Below are positions 52,513 to 61,310 of a DNA stretch of 64,000 nt, piece by piece (within the stretch, counting starts at the first letter, position 1; each line of letters starts with the position of its first letter). Under the pieces are notes generated by a model, which had not been told where the DNA came from, did no database searches, and saw nothing but the letters and a program-made list of their open reading frames with translations. The position numbers were made by a program, and so were the translations under genes. Origin of the DNA: Spirochaetales bacterium (GTDB lineage Bacteria; Spirochaetota; Leptospiria; Leptospirales; Leptonemataceae); NCBI GenBank assembly GCA_024233935.1, contig JACKOY010000001.1, forward strand, positions 186,001-250,000, written 5' to 3'.

Positions 52513-53127
52513 ATGCAGAACATCGATTTTTCAAACCGCGTGCGTCGCGGGGCCCTGCGCATGCCGGACGAAGTCGTTGCGGTCGCGAGCGTGGACACGG
52601 CCCCGGCTTCAGACCTGAAACGACGCAATCGTTACTTTGTTCTGGTCCTCGCGCTTCTGATTTTTGCGTTTACGATTGGTCTCATGGCCGGAATTCCACT
52701 GGGAAAGATGCAGGCCATGGATTCGAGCGTCGTTCGCGAACTTGACCAGCCGCCGGCCGGGCAGAGCGACCCGGCCCGCGTTGTCAGTCAAGGCGGCGCC
52801 ACCGGTTTCAGCAATACCGCTGAAACCGGGCGCTACCTGATCAAAGTGGGCACCTTTCGACCCGACGATGCGATTCGAATGGCAGCCATGCTTAACAACA
52901 TGCCCCGCTTTGAGACCATTGAACGCCATCGCTGCCGCAACTTCAATGAGGCCGTGCCCGACCGATACCCCGCCTTTCGTGTTGCAACCAGCGATGGAAC
53001 CGAACGCGAAAATGTCCTGCTCGGTTGTTTTCTGGATCGCGAAGCGGGGCAGCGATCGTTGCAGGTCCTGCTGAGCTCCGGAATCCCGGGAGTGTCGGGT
53101 TCTCGCCTGCAGGAAATTGTCGACTGA
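52513..53127 (+). CDS. Membrane-anchored SPOR-like protein
   Basis: The 204-residue protein has a short basic cytoplasmic tail, a membrane helix near residues 40-62 (YFVLVLALLIFAFTIGLMAG), a linker, and a periplasmic domain that begins GRYLIKVGTFRPDDAIRMAA, with the pattern of SPOR-type folds that bind denuded septal peptidoglycan. The similarity is suggestive, not firm. ATG 52513 has no clear ribosome site; an upstream TTG at about 52489 is possible. It diverges from the OmpA-like gene. The HU gene follows 156 bp later. Confidence 0.65.
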   Translation: MQNIDFSNRVRRGALRMPDEVVAVASVDTAPASDLKRRNRYFVLVLALLIFAFTIGLMAGIPLGKMQAMDSSVVRELDQPPAGQSDPARVVSQGGATGFSNTAETGRYLIKVGTFRPDDAIRMAAMLNNMPRFETIERHRCRNFNEAVPDRYPAFRVATSDGTERENVLLGCFLDREAGQRSLQVLLSSGIPGVSGSRLQEIVD

Positions 53128-53283
53128 CACTGACTCCAGGTCTGTCGGCCCGAATTCACAAAAATCTTTGTTGCAACGTCGGGTCTGCCGGTGTTCGAGT
53201 ACCGCATCAGCAAGAAATGGCCGTTTTGATGCGGCACTAAGGCATGCATCTGGTTTAACCGGGCAGCCTGGAGAGAGATTGTA

Positions 53284-53697
53284 ATGGCAAAGAAAAAAGC
53301 AACCAGGAAGCCCGCCAAAAAGAGCTCGAAGAAGGCGGCCGCGCGTGGATCATCTGCGAAGTACTCCTTCGTTGAAGTTGTGCAGGGCGGCCTGACCGAA
53401 CTGGCGGACGTTACGCGGAGCGGGGAAGTCCGACTGAAAAAGGCCGACGTCAAGCGCGTTCTGGAAGAAGCCTTTGAGGAGGCCGCACGCAAGGCCGCCT
53501 CCGGAGAAAGAGTTCGCATTCCCTTTTTGGGAGGCCTGGCAATGCGTGAGGTCAAACCGCGAAAAGCCGGCCGGGGGATAAATCCCTTTACGGGCGAAGA
53601 AGTTGCCGTTCAGGCGCGTCCGGCCTCGCGGAAGCCGCGCTTTAGTTTCACGAAAGCAGCGAAAGAAGTCTACGCAGATAAGAAGAACTGGAAATAA
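53284..53697 (+). CDS. HU/IHF-family DNA-binding protein with lysine-rich N-terminal tail
   Basis: The 137-residue protein has an HU-like body (VRLKKADVKRVLEEAFEEAA, GERVRIPFLGGLAMREVKPR, GRGINPFTGEEVAVQARPAS, KPRFSFTKAAKEVY), including the arm with the proline-centred turn (NPFTGE). It differs from ordinary 90-residue HU by a tail of about 25 residues rich in lysine and alanine (AKKKATRKPAKKSSKKAAAR), as in histone-H1-like tails. ATG 53284 has GGAGAGA a few bases before it. It should bend and compact DNA. The gene is convergent with the RsbU-type phosphatase, with one base between their stops. Confidence 0.9.
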   Translation: MAKKKATRKPAKKSSKKAAARGSSAKYSFVEVVQGGLTELADVTRSGEVRLKKADVKRVLEEAFEEAARKAASGERVRIPFLGGLAMREVKPRKAGRGINPFTGEEVAVQARPASRKPRFSFTKAAKEVYADKKNWK

Positions 53698-53698
53698 A

Positions 53699-55789
53699 TC
53701 AGCTCTGGCGATCCATCAGGATCAGGGTGATGTCGTCTTCGAAAGCATAGCCGCGGTTCTGCTCCAGAAGGCGGCTGACCAGGTTGTCGAGCGCCGTTTG
53801 CCCGACTGAAGTTCGCGTCCGTTCCAGTGTTTCTCGGAATATGCGTTCAGCAGCTGGAGAGTTGCGGCCCACCTCGATCGCGCCATCTGTATAAAGAGCC
53901 AGGCGATCGCCAGCTTGGAAGACGACTTCGTTGTCTTCGCAGCGCAGGTCGCGGTAGATGCCGAGCAGCCGACCGCGCCCTTTTAGCTCCCGGGCTTCGG
54001 CGACTCCGGCGGGCAATACGTAGGGGAACGGGTGGCCTGCATTGGCATAGATCAGGCGATCCGATCGCACAATCGCGTAGAAGATCGTTACGAAATTGCC
54101 GCCGGGACCGGGCATGATTGCTTCATTCAAGAGACCCAGTGCTTCCGCGGGTGATTCGATGACATGGGCCCAGGAATCCATCTGCTGTTTGATCATCATC
54201 GAAAAGATGGCTGCTGACATCCCATGTCCGGAGACGTCTGCGATATACACTCCCAGATCTCCATTCGCAAGTTCTACAAAGCCGTATAGATCCCCACCGA
54301 CTTTCTCGCGCGGCAAATAGCGACAGACAATCTGAAGATCGTTGCGTTTCGGGACGCCGGCCGGGAGCAGATCCAGTTGCATCGCCCGTGCCTGGTTGAG
54401 GTCCTGTTCCAGATCAAGGCTCCGCCGCTCGGCCCGTTGAGTGAGCTTCCGTGCTTCATCCCGTTCGCTGCGCATGGATTTGATGCGTCCCGCGAGGCCG
54501 GGGGATAGCAACATCACTTCCCAGGCTGTGCCGAGCAGGACTGCATTGCTTGTGATGTAATTGGCGGGCACGAAGCCTCCGCTGGCCAGAGCGAACGTCC
54601 CCACACCCAGAAGAAGGCCACTCCAGGCGAATAAATAGTAGAGTGCCGGACGAAAGCCCCGGCGCCAGGACCTGATGCCGAGCAGGATTCCCAGGACCGG
54701 GAGGGCGGGCGCTTCGTAGGTGACCATCTGCAGTTGCAGGCGAGGCTGTATCAAGGCGGCGCACACAATCAGAACGAGTTGCAGGATGACGATCGCGAAA
54801 AATACGCCATGTGCAAACCGATCCCGCTGTTTTGTCTCCAGATAGGAAGCGCTGAAAACTGCACCGGCCAGTATAGCCAACGGCGCAAAGGCGCCGACCG
54901 CGCGGGCCTGCAGGCCGGGCGAATCGGGCCAGAGGTATTGGTAGCCCAACCCCAATTCTGCAAGCATGTACAGGGCGAGCGCGATCAGGTAGCCTGCGTA
55001 GAATAGATAAACCCGATCCCAAACCCAGACGTACAAAGCCAGGTTATAGATCAGCATCGCGAGCAACAGGCCGAAATACAAACCGTTCAGCACCTGGTCC
55101 CGGCCCGTCCAGCTTACCAATTCCCCTTCCGGAATCAGCGCCAGCGGGAGTTCCATCGTGTCCTGGCTTTCCAGACGCAAAAGAATTTCCAGGCGACCCT
55201 GGTCCGGCCGCTCCAGCGGAAACAAGAAGAAACGATGGTCAACCGGACGCGCGTGAAAGGGGAGCCGATCGCCTCCGTGTTGCTCGGACGGGGGCCCCAT
55301 TTGGTTTTCGTAGACGTACAGGTCGATTCGATCGGTCAGCGGGTAAGCCAGGCCGAGATACCAGTGCTCTTCCGCGTCCGGCTGAAATTGAATGTGTAAT
55401 CGAACCCAACAACTGTCCTCTACGAAAGCCAGATTCGGACGGGGGCCGGCCATGCGCACAAATTTCAGTGCGTCATTGCCGGCGTGAATTTGGGCAGCCG
55501 TCGTCACACTCCCGGAATCGATCGCAAGTTCGATTGGACCGAGCCGGTCCAAAGTTGAGCTCCCGGCGCGAATCTCATTTTCTGCTGAGGTGGCCCGAGA
55601 ACAGCCTACCGAAAACAGAAGCAAGACCCACAGGGCCAACGCGACAGGGAGCCGAGCGCGGTTCCCCGGATGAGCGCCGGTGCAGAGCAAGTGGGCCACT
55701 CGTTCAGCTGTCCCGCTGGCCCGGGTGGGTAAACTACTTTCATCCCCTGCCGGACCTCGTTCGGGCGGGCCGGTGGATCGAGGGGACAT
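53699..55789 (-). CDS. 7TMR-DISM RsbU/SpoIIE-type serine phosphatase
   Basis: About 696 residues. A lipobox-like leader (LWVLLLFSVGC) is followed by a DISM ectodomain of the DISMED2 type (WVRLHIQFQ, YLGLAYPLTDRIDLYVYE), seven membrane helices (about 240-430), a coiled coil, and a PP2C/SpoIIE domain near 480-690. That domain has VGGDLYGFVELANGDLGVYI, ADVSGHGMSAA, YANAGHPFPYVL, TDGAIEVGRN and FEDDITLIL, so the metal-binding aspartates are kept. It should dephosphorylate an anti-sigma-factor antagonist or a similar phosphoserine protein; no such partner is in the window. The start is uncertain: ATG 55846, ATG 55789 and GTG 55699 are all in frame, none with a clear ribosome site. Confidence 0.85.
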   Translation of the reverse strand: MSPRSTGPPERGPAGDESSLPTRASGTAERVAHLLCTGAHPGNRARLPVALALWVLLLFSVGCSRATSAENEIRAGSSTLDRLGPIELAIDSGSVTTAAQIHAGNDALKFVRMAGPRPNLAFVEDSCWVRLHIQFQPDAEEHWYLGLAYPLTDRIDLYVYENQMGPPSEQHGGDRLPFHARPVDHRFFLFPLERPDQGRLEILLRLESQDTMELPLALIPEGELVSWTGRDQVLNGLYFGLLLAMLIYNLALYVWVWDRVYLFYAGYLIALALYMLAELGLGYQYLWPDSPGLQARAVGAFAPLAILAGAVFSASYLETKQRDRFAHGVFFAIVILQLVLIVCAALIQPRLQLQMVTYEAPALPVLGILLGIRSWRRGFRPALYYLFAWSGLLLGVGTFALASGGFVPANYITSNAVLLGTAWEVMLLSPGLAGRIKSMRSERDEARKLTQRAERRSLDLEQDLNQARAMQLDLLPAGVPKRNDLQIVCRYLPREKVGGDLYGFVELANGDLGVYIADVSGHGMSAAIFSMMIKQQMDSWAHVIESPAEALGLLNEAIMPGPGGNFVTIFYAIVRSDRLIYANAGHPFPYVLPAGVAEARELKGRGRLLGIYRDLRCEDNEVVFQAGDRLALYTDGAIEVGRNSPAAERIFRETLERTRTSVGQTALDNLVSRLLEQNRGYAFEDDITLILMDRQS

Positions 55790-55883
55790 AAGGGCCGGTG
55801 CTTCGCCAGAGCCACTCTGAAAAGGCTTTTCAAAATATGGGGTCATGGCACGGTATGCGTCGAACCGCCGGGAGTTGGTCAAA

Positions 55884-56216
55884 ATGTACGAAAGCAAAAA
55901 ATTCACAAAGCTTGGAAAGAGCCTTACCATCAGTGACAATCAGATCACCGTAGACGAAGACCTGTTCATCGATTGTAATGTGAACGCGTCCCGCATTGAG
56001 GCCAACAACAAGACGATCGTGATTGGCGAGAACGCCACAGTGACCGGAGAAATCCATGGTCGGGTAGTGCAAATAATCGGCAAGCTAACCGGCAATGTCA
56101 ACGCAGACCATCTCATTCAGATCGAAGAGACCGCCGAGCTACACGGCGATGTGGCGGCGCCGCTGATCAAACTTGCCAGTCGTTGTCGTTTCTACGGTCA
56201 GATTAACTATACCTGA
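55884..56216 (+). CDS. Second bactofilin
   Basis: A 110-residue bactofilin with short repeating turns: IEANNKTIVIGENATVTGEI, GRVVQIIGKLTGNVNA, IEETAELHGDVAAPLIK and RCRFYGQINYT. ATG 55884 has GGGAG about 10 bases upstream; ATG 55845 is an alternative. It diverges from the RsbU-type gene and overlaps the convergent dusA gene by 10 bp at the 3' end. It shares the fold, not close sequence, with the bactofilin next to the M23 protein, so the cell probably builds two distinct bactofilin scaffolds. Confidence 0.9.
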   Translation: MYESKKFTKLGKSLTISDNQITVDEDLFIDCNVNASRIEANNKTIVIGENATVTGEIHGRVVQIIGKLTGNVNADHLIQIEETAELHGDVAAPLIKLASRCRFYGQINYT

Positions 56217-57202
56217 ACCAGTTCTCGTTCGTCGGCCCGTTGCCGCAGCGCGTGCTCGAGGCAGCGGGCCCCTGAAGTTTTCAGAAATCGCTGATCGCTC
56301 AGAAGCCGCCGCCACGCTCTGGCGCCAGGCTGTCCATAGAACAGTCCCAACATGTGGCGTGTGAGCCGGTGAGGGTTGCTGCCGTCCTTGACCAACTGCT
56401 CCAGAAAGGCTCCGCAGTGTGCCACTACGCTCTCACGGGTCTTTGGTTCGTTCCCGAACAGTTTTTCTTCAATCGATGCAAACAGAAACGGATCTTCATA
56501 AGCGGCCCGACCAATCATGACACCGTCCACGTGCCGAAGATGTGCCTGGATTGATTCGAGGGAGCGAATTCCGCCGTTGATCTCGACGGTCACGTGCGGG
56601 AACTCACTTTTCAGTTGATAGACATCGGCGTAGCGTAGCGGAGGTACCGTGCGGTTCTCTTTAGGGCTCAGGCCGTTCAGAAGCGCGATGCGGGCATGCA
56701 CGATAAAGCGCGTACAACCGGCACGGGACACGAGCTCTACGAAGCGCGCCAGATCTTCGTACCGGTCGGCGCCGGGTATGCCAATCCGGTGCTTCACTGT
56801 AATCGGGAGCCTGGTCGCCGCCGCCATCGCGCAAACCATGTCGGCGACACGCTCCGGTTCCGCCATCAGGCAGGCGCCGAAGTTTCCACCCTGAACGCGG
56901 TCGCTCGGACAACCGACGTTCAGGTTGATTTCATCGTATCCGAAGTCGGCGCCAATGCGCGTCGCCCTGGCCAGATCCTGAGCCCGGTCTCCGCCAATCT
57001 GCAGCACGATCGGATGTTCTTGTTCATCGAAGGCGAGCAGGCGCCCGGCGTCACCATTCAGGATCGCCCGGGCGACAATCATTTCCGTATAGAGCCAGCA
57101 CTCCCGGGTGATGCCGCGCATGAAAAACCGATAGTAGCGATCCGTCCAGTCCATCATAGGGGCGATGCTGATCCGGAATCCTTTGTTCTGCTCGGGGTTC
57201 AT
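56207..57202 (-). CDS. dusA: tRNA-dihydrouridine(20/20a) synthase
   Basis: A 331-residue FMN-dependent tRNA dihydrouridine synthase. DusA-type text includes ISIAPMMDWTDRYYRFFMR, YTEMIVARAIL, LQIGGDRAQDLARAT, NLNVGCPSDRVQGGNFGACL (the cysteine in this segment is the proton donor) and KHRIGI, plus a C-terminal helical domain that binds tRNA. It reduces uridines in the D-loop with NADPH. ATG 57202 starts 9 bp after the M28 peptidase stop, so the two are probably in one transcript. In DusA the FMN-side HARKAWL segment usually follows; here it reads HARIALLNGL. Confidence 0.9.
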   Translation of the reverse strand: MNPEQNKGFRISIAPMMDWTDRYYRFFMRGITRECWLYTEMIVARAILNGDAGRLLAFDEQEHPIVLQIGGDRAQDLARATRIGADFGYDEINLNVGCPSDRVQGGNFGACLMAEPERVADMVCAMAAATRLPITVKHRIGIPGADRYEDLARFVELVSRAGCTRFIVHARIALLNGLSPKENRTVPPLRYADVYQLKSEFPHVTVEINGGIRSLESIQAHLRHVDGVMIGRAAYEDPFLFASIEEKLFGNEPKTRESVVAHCGAFLEQLVKDGSNPHRLTRHMLGLFYGQPGARAWRRLLSDQRFLKTSGARCLEHALRQRADERELVQV

Positions 57203-57211
57203 CGTTTCGGA

Positions 57212-59062
57212 TCAGGGAGCCGCCATCAGCATAGTTTCGCTTTCGATAGTCTGGTCGCCCCGCTTAAATACAATGCGATACGGCCTTGCGGTTGTCGCAT
57301 CGCCCAGGAAATCCATGAGGTCATAGATGTTGCTTATTTGTTTATCCCCAATGCGAACGATAACATCCCCGGCCCGAATACCGGTGGCGCGGATCGGCGC
57401 ATCTTCCCGCACTCCTGCGACGAGCAGTCCCTCATCCGCGTCGGTCGAATCGTAGGCCGGCAGTATGCCCAGCCGAACCCGGAACTCAAACGCGGATCGA
57501 CGCGGCTCCTCGCGCGCGCGAACAAACGAAAGGCGAAGCCCGCTGGCTGACAGCTGATCGATCATCGAGAAAGCCATGACGCCAATGCGGGCCATTCCGT
57601 CGGTGTTCAAAAGATCAAAATCATCGTCGGGGGTGTGGTATTGGGGATGGGAGCCCGTAAAAAAGAACGCCACCGGCACGCCTTTCTCGTAAAAACTCGA
57701 ATGGTCGCTGGGACCGTAGCCTCCGGGAATCAAACGGAGCGGAAAGGCATCCGGGTCTTCGGCTTGCTTGAGCCCCGCCCGGTCGTACGCTATTTGAATG
57801 ACTTCCCGCCACTGGCTCCCGGCGGTGTCGGCCCCCTGAAGTGCCAGACCTTTGTCCGGGCGCAGCCGTCCCACCATGTCGTAGTTCAGCATCGCCACAG
57901 TCTGTTGCGGGGCAAAGTAACGCGATCCGACGAAACGCCGCGAGCCGAGCAGGCCGCGCTCCTCTCCGTCAAAGTGCAAAAACAAAACGTTAAAGTCATC
58001 GGGCCAGTGTTCGCTGCCCACTCCGGGCGGGGCTTCGGAGTGCCCGGAATCCCAGGAACGTAGCGCGAGGCCCATCCCCAGGACCAGCGCGGTGCCTGAG
58101 GCATTGTCGTCGGCGCCGTTGTGTATTTGGTCGGCCTCGCCCAGGCTGGAAAAGTAGCCGGGACCAAGGTGATCCAGATGCGCTCCAAGAACAATCAGGC
58201 GCTGATCACTTCGAAAGGGTCGCAGGTAAGCGCCAACATTGGTCCCCAGATGAAACGCGGTCCGGAAATCCGAACGGACGCGCAGGCGACCCAGGAGCGC
58301 ACCGCGGTGTTCCGACGGCTCACCGCGGAGTAAACGTTGCTCGTCCTCTTCAAGAAAGTCGATCTCATCGAAGAACGCGGGGGCATCCAGAAAAACAGCA
58401 ATGGGGCCCGGAGAAAAGGAAACACGCGAGAAGGCTTCGGCCCGGGCGCCCGGGCTGTCGCTGGTGCCCAGAAACACAACGCCGGCCGCGCCCCGTTCGC
58501 TGATCGCTTTGAACTTGTGCTGAAAAGTGATTTCCCGCGCGTAGGTTTCGTTTTCTTTTCCGCCGGGCCCATAACGCAGGCATAACACAATTCGATTCCT
58601 TACGTCCAGTCCCGCGAAGTCGTCTCGATCTGGTGCATCAATGCACATCCCGCCATAGATCAGAGGGCCTTCCGCTTCGCCGGGGCGGCTCAGAGGCATG
58701 GGAACAGCATTTTCAAAAACGATCTCTCGTTCGTCATGGGTCCAGGCGATGCTGCTTGCCCCCGCCTCCACGCCGGCCTCAAAGCCGAACGGCTGTAGAT
58801 AGCTGTTGCCGAAGGCGGGCACAAGACCCGCCTGCCGGTAGTGTTCCTCAAGCAAACGCGCGGCCCGCCGCGAAAAGCGAGACCCGGATTCCCTTCCCTG
58901 AAAGTCGTCAGAGCTGAGTCGCTCCGCAAAATCTGCGAGGTGGTCGTCCGAAAAACCCACATCCCGAGCACACGCGCCCAGAACCAATAAGACCGATAGC
59001 GCGACAGCGCCGGGCCAACCGCGCATGGCTTTTCGACCACGACTCTGTGGATTTCGATTCAC
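57212..59062 (-). CDS. M28 zinc peptidase lipoprotein with PDZ domain
   Basis: A 616-residue protein with a lipobox (LLVLGAC), a PA-type insert, an M28 catalytic domain and a C-terminal PDZ domain (about 535-615: GVREDAPIRATGIRAGDVIVRIGDKQ). Zinc ligands are visible: GAHLDHLG (H), NGADDNASGTAL (D), DGEERGLLGS (the catalytic E and second ligand), YDMVGR (D) and DHSSFYEKGVPV (H). It likely acts as an aminopeptidase in the periplasm or on the outer surface, with the PDZ domain selecting substrate. GTG 59062 is chosen because it overlaps the MFS gene stop by 4 bp (GTGA) and has GAAGAAG upstream; ATG 59026 is an alternative. Confidence 0.88.
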   Translation of the reverse strand: MNRNPQSRGRKAMRGWPGAVALSVLLVLGACARDVGFSDDHLADFAERLSSDDFQGRESGSRFSRRAARLLEEHYRQAGLVPAFGNSYLQPFGFEAGVEAGASSIAWTHDEREIVFENAVPMPLSRPGEAEGPLIYGGMCIDAPDRDDFAGLDVRNRIVLCLRYGPGGKENETYAREITFQHKFKAISERGAAGVVFLGTSDSPGARAEAFSRVSFSPGPIAVFLDAPAFFDEIDFLEEDEQRLLRGEPSEHRGALLGRLRVRSDFRTAFHLGTNVGAYLRPFRSDQRLIVLGAHLDHLGPGYFSSLGEADQIHNGADDNASGTALVLGMGLALRSWDSGHSEAPPGVGSEHWPDDFNVLFLHFDGEERGLLGSRRFVGSRYFAPQQTVAMLNYDMVGRLRPDKGLALQGADTAGSQWREVIQIAYDRAGLKQAEDPDAFPLRLIPGGYGPSDHSSFYEKGVPVAFFFTGSHPQYHTPDDDFDLLNTDGMARIGVMAFSMIDQLSASGLRLSFVRAREEPRRSAFEFRVRLGILPAYDSTDADEGLLVAGVREDAPIRATGIRAGDVIVRIGDKQISNIYDLMDFLGDATTARPYRIVFKRGDQTIESETMLMAAP

Positions 59063-60405
59063 GGGGCTTCTTCCCGGGGCGGCCGGGTTGGGTCGGGCGC
59101 CGATAAGGCGAGCAAGACAACCAACAGCAGCAGGATTGCGATTACAAGGTACGTGTCGTGGATGCCCAAAAACCAATACAGATAAGCCCCGCCCAGAGGG
59201 CCGATCGCGCGACCCAACGACCCGGTCGATCGCAGCACACCGAGGGCGAGGCCCTGGCGGTCTTCGGCTGCGTTTAGACTGGTCAGGCCGGCCAGGGCCG
59301 GCTGGATGAGCGAGCTTCCAATGGCAATCGGAAACAGGCAGACCAGCGAAAGGCCCACGCTCGGCGCGGTGTAGGCCATCAGATACATCGGCAGGGGCAG
59401 AAGCGCAAAACCCAGGATCGCCATTTTTCGGCCGTCCATACGACCTTCCAGCGCGCGCACGAGCCCGCCCTGCCCGAGCACAAGCAGAACGCCCAGATAT
59501 AGAAAAATGAGCCCGATGCCCGACGGATCCAGACCAAAATCAAGTTTATAAAAAAATGTGAAACTGAACTCGAACGCCGAGAAGGTTATGAGATACAGGA
59601 AGTTCAGTGCCAGAATGCGTCCGAGTCGGTGCGTATCCAGGCGGCTCCGAATAACTTTGATCGGATTCTGAATCCAGAGCGGTCCGTCGCCGTTACGCTG
59701 GCCCAGAGTCTCTTTGAGGAAGCCCAGATTGAGCCCGGCGCTCAGAATGCCCAACAGAAAAGCGACCAGCGCCGTAAAGGAAAAGGGAGTAAAGAAGGTT
59801 GCCAGGTGGCTGATATCCCACAAGGAACTGATGCCGCCCAGGGCCGGCCCCACAACAAAACCCATGCCAAAAGCGGCGCCCACCAAACCCATGGCCCGGG
59901 TCCGATGCTCGATGGGACTCATGTCGGCCATGGCCGCCGAGGCCACGCTCATGTTGCCCGCCATCAGTCCACCCAGAATGCGGGCCCCGATAAACGCCGT
60001 AAAGCTGAGCGAAACCGACCAGATGAGATAGGATAGCGCCAGGCCCAGACTGGTGACGAGCAAAACCGGTCGCCGGCCGATGCGATCCGACAGTTTGCCC
60101 CAGTAGGGGGCCGCCATAAACTGCAGCACCGAATAAAGCGAGGCCAGCACGCCCCCCATGATGATAATCTGATTTTCATGGCTGCGTCGATCAAGTGGGA
60201 GCAATTGAAAGAGCGCGTCATTGATCGACAAAAACCAGGTATCGATCGGCTGGCCGGGCACCCCCCGACGGTAAAAATCCAACAATTCCGGAACGAGGGG
60301 GAAAATCAGGGCAAAACCAACCAGGTCCAAAAACAGGATCAAGAGCAGGAGGAACTGGTTTTTGCGTGCTCCGGGGCGGGCCGAAGTGGGGTCAGTGCGA
60401 TTCAT
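59059..60405 (-). CDS. MFS exporter (DHA1/TetA-like)
   Basis: A 448-residue protein with 12 membrane helices. The loop between helices 2 and 3 carries GKLSDRIGRRPVLLVTS, the signature of drug:H+ antiporters, and the fifth helix shows GAAFGMGFVVGPALGG (motif C of antiporters). It therefore probably exports a small compound in exchange for protons; the substrate is unknown. ATG 60405 is used; the open frame runs far upstream but is not conserved there. The downstream M28 peptidase overlaps by 4 bp, a coupled pair. Confidence 0.87.
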   Translation of the reverse strand: MNRTDPTSARPGARKNQFLLLLILFLDLVGFALIFPLVPELLDFYRRGVPGQPIDTWFLSINDALFQLLPLDRRSHENQIIIMGGVLASLYSVLQFMAAPYWGKLSDRIGRRPVLLVTSLGLALSYLIWSVSLSFTAFIGARILGGLMAGNMSVASAAMADMSPIEHRTRAMGLVGAAFGMGFVVGPALGGISSLWDISHLATFFTPFSFTALVAFLLGILSAGLNLGFLKETLGQRNGDGPLWIQNPIKVIRSRLDTHRLGRILALNFLYLITFSAFEFSFTFFYKLDFGLDPSGIGLIFLYLGVLLVLGQGGLVRALEGRMDGRKMAILGFALLPLPMYLMAYTAPSVGLSLVCLFPIAIGSSLIQPALAGLTSLNAAEDRQGLALGVLRSTGSLGRAIGPLGGAYLYWFLGIHDTYLVIAILLLLVVLLALSAPDPTRPPREEAP

Positions 60406-60486
60406 TGGGTTTGGGTTAGCGGTGCGGTTCGGCGCGAAAAAAAGTCTTGTAGCCGGGTAGAACGAGCCCGTCTTTAAGTCCAGAAA

Positions 60487-61305
60487 ATGTCGGCTTCTGA
60501 TGCCATCAATCCCGCAGATTTGCGAGCCGAGGACCAGGTATTTGCAGTCGGACGGGACTACATCCCGGACAGCGAACGCCGGTTGCGAAACACCGTCTAC
60601 GCGCTCTTTGCGGCCGGTGGCGGGAGCGCTGGAGATGAGATAAACGACCGGGAGTTGCTCTCGGAGGCCGTTTTCTGGTCGATCGGCGAGCTGATTAACA
60701 ACGCAAACAAGGCCAACAACCGGTGGGCCGTGCTCCGGCAGGCGCTTTTTCAGAAAATCAAGAAGCAGAATCCAGACGCTCCGGATGCAAAAATCTACGA
60801 AGACATCGATTACGCCATTGAGCAAAATCAGTCTGACATGTTGCGCAAGTACGGGCTGGCCGCGATCGACCTTACAGCATCGATCCTGCGCCTGATTGAA
60901 ATGCATAAGACAAACTCGTTTGCGCTTTCAGAGAAGTTCGGGAAGAAAATCGATGTCACGTTGCGGTGTCGCGCGCGGGGCGACAATGAGGTCCTTACAA
61001 TAAACGTACTTAACAATTCACCGATCACACGAATCGACAAACAACGTGTGGAATACAATCTTCAGCGAATCAAAGAGGACCTGATCGAAGCCTCGCGAAA
61101 TCCGTACGAAGCGGCCGTGCAATTGTACGACAAGCTGGAAGATCACGCCGGCGGCGGGTTCGGCGCCGGTCTTCGCAGCATCGTCTTGTTCTTAAAGGAA
61201 GGCTACCGTCCCTTTGACGTAGAAATTATCTTCTCGCGATTGATTCAGTATCGTTCGGCCGGCAAGTCCACCATCTTTTCCATCGAACTTCCCGTCCCGG
61301 CCTGA
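60487..61305 (+). CDS. Orphan GHKL-ATPase-like protein
   Basis: The 272-residue protein has no kinase histidine, membrane helix or sensor, but its middle and end resemble a histidine-kinase-type (GHKL) ATPase. An N-box-like helix (EAVFWSIGELINNANKANNR) carries asparagines in the right register. A strand LTINVLNNSPITRID sits where the G1 box would be, and a glycine-rich lid, GGGFGAGLRSIVLF, sits where the G2 box would be, followed by the closing strand STIFSIELPV. The D-x-G-x-G aspartate is not seen, so nucleotide binding may be weak. It may be a free ATPase module or an anti-sigma-type kinase. ATG 60487 diverges from the MFS gene. The antiporter starts 5 bp after its stop, so the two are one operon. 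Confidence 0.7.
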   Translation: MSASDAINPADLRAEDQVFAVGRDYIPDSERRLRNTVYALFAAGGGSAGDEINDRELLSEAVFWSIGELINNANKANNRWAVLRQALFQKIKKQNPDAPDAKIYEDIDYAIEQNQSDMLRKYGLAAIDLTASILRLIEMHKTNSFALSEKFGKKIDVTLRCRARGDNEVLTINVLNNSPITRIDKQRVEYNLQRIKEDLIEASRNPYEAAVQLYDKLEDHAGGGFGAGLRSIVLFLKEGYRPFDVEIIFSRLIQYRSAGKSTIFSIELPVPA

Positions 61306-61310
61306 CCCGT

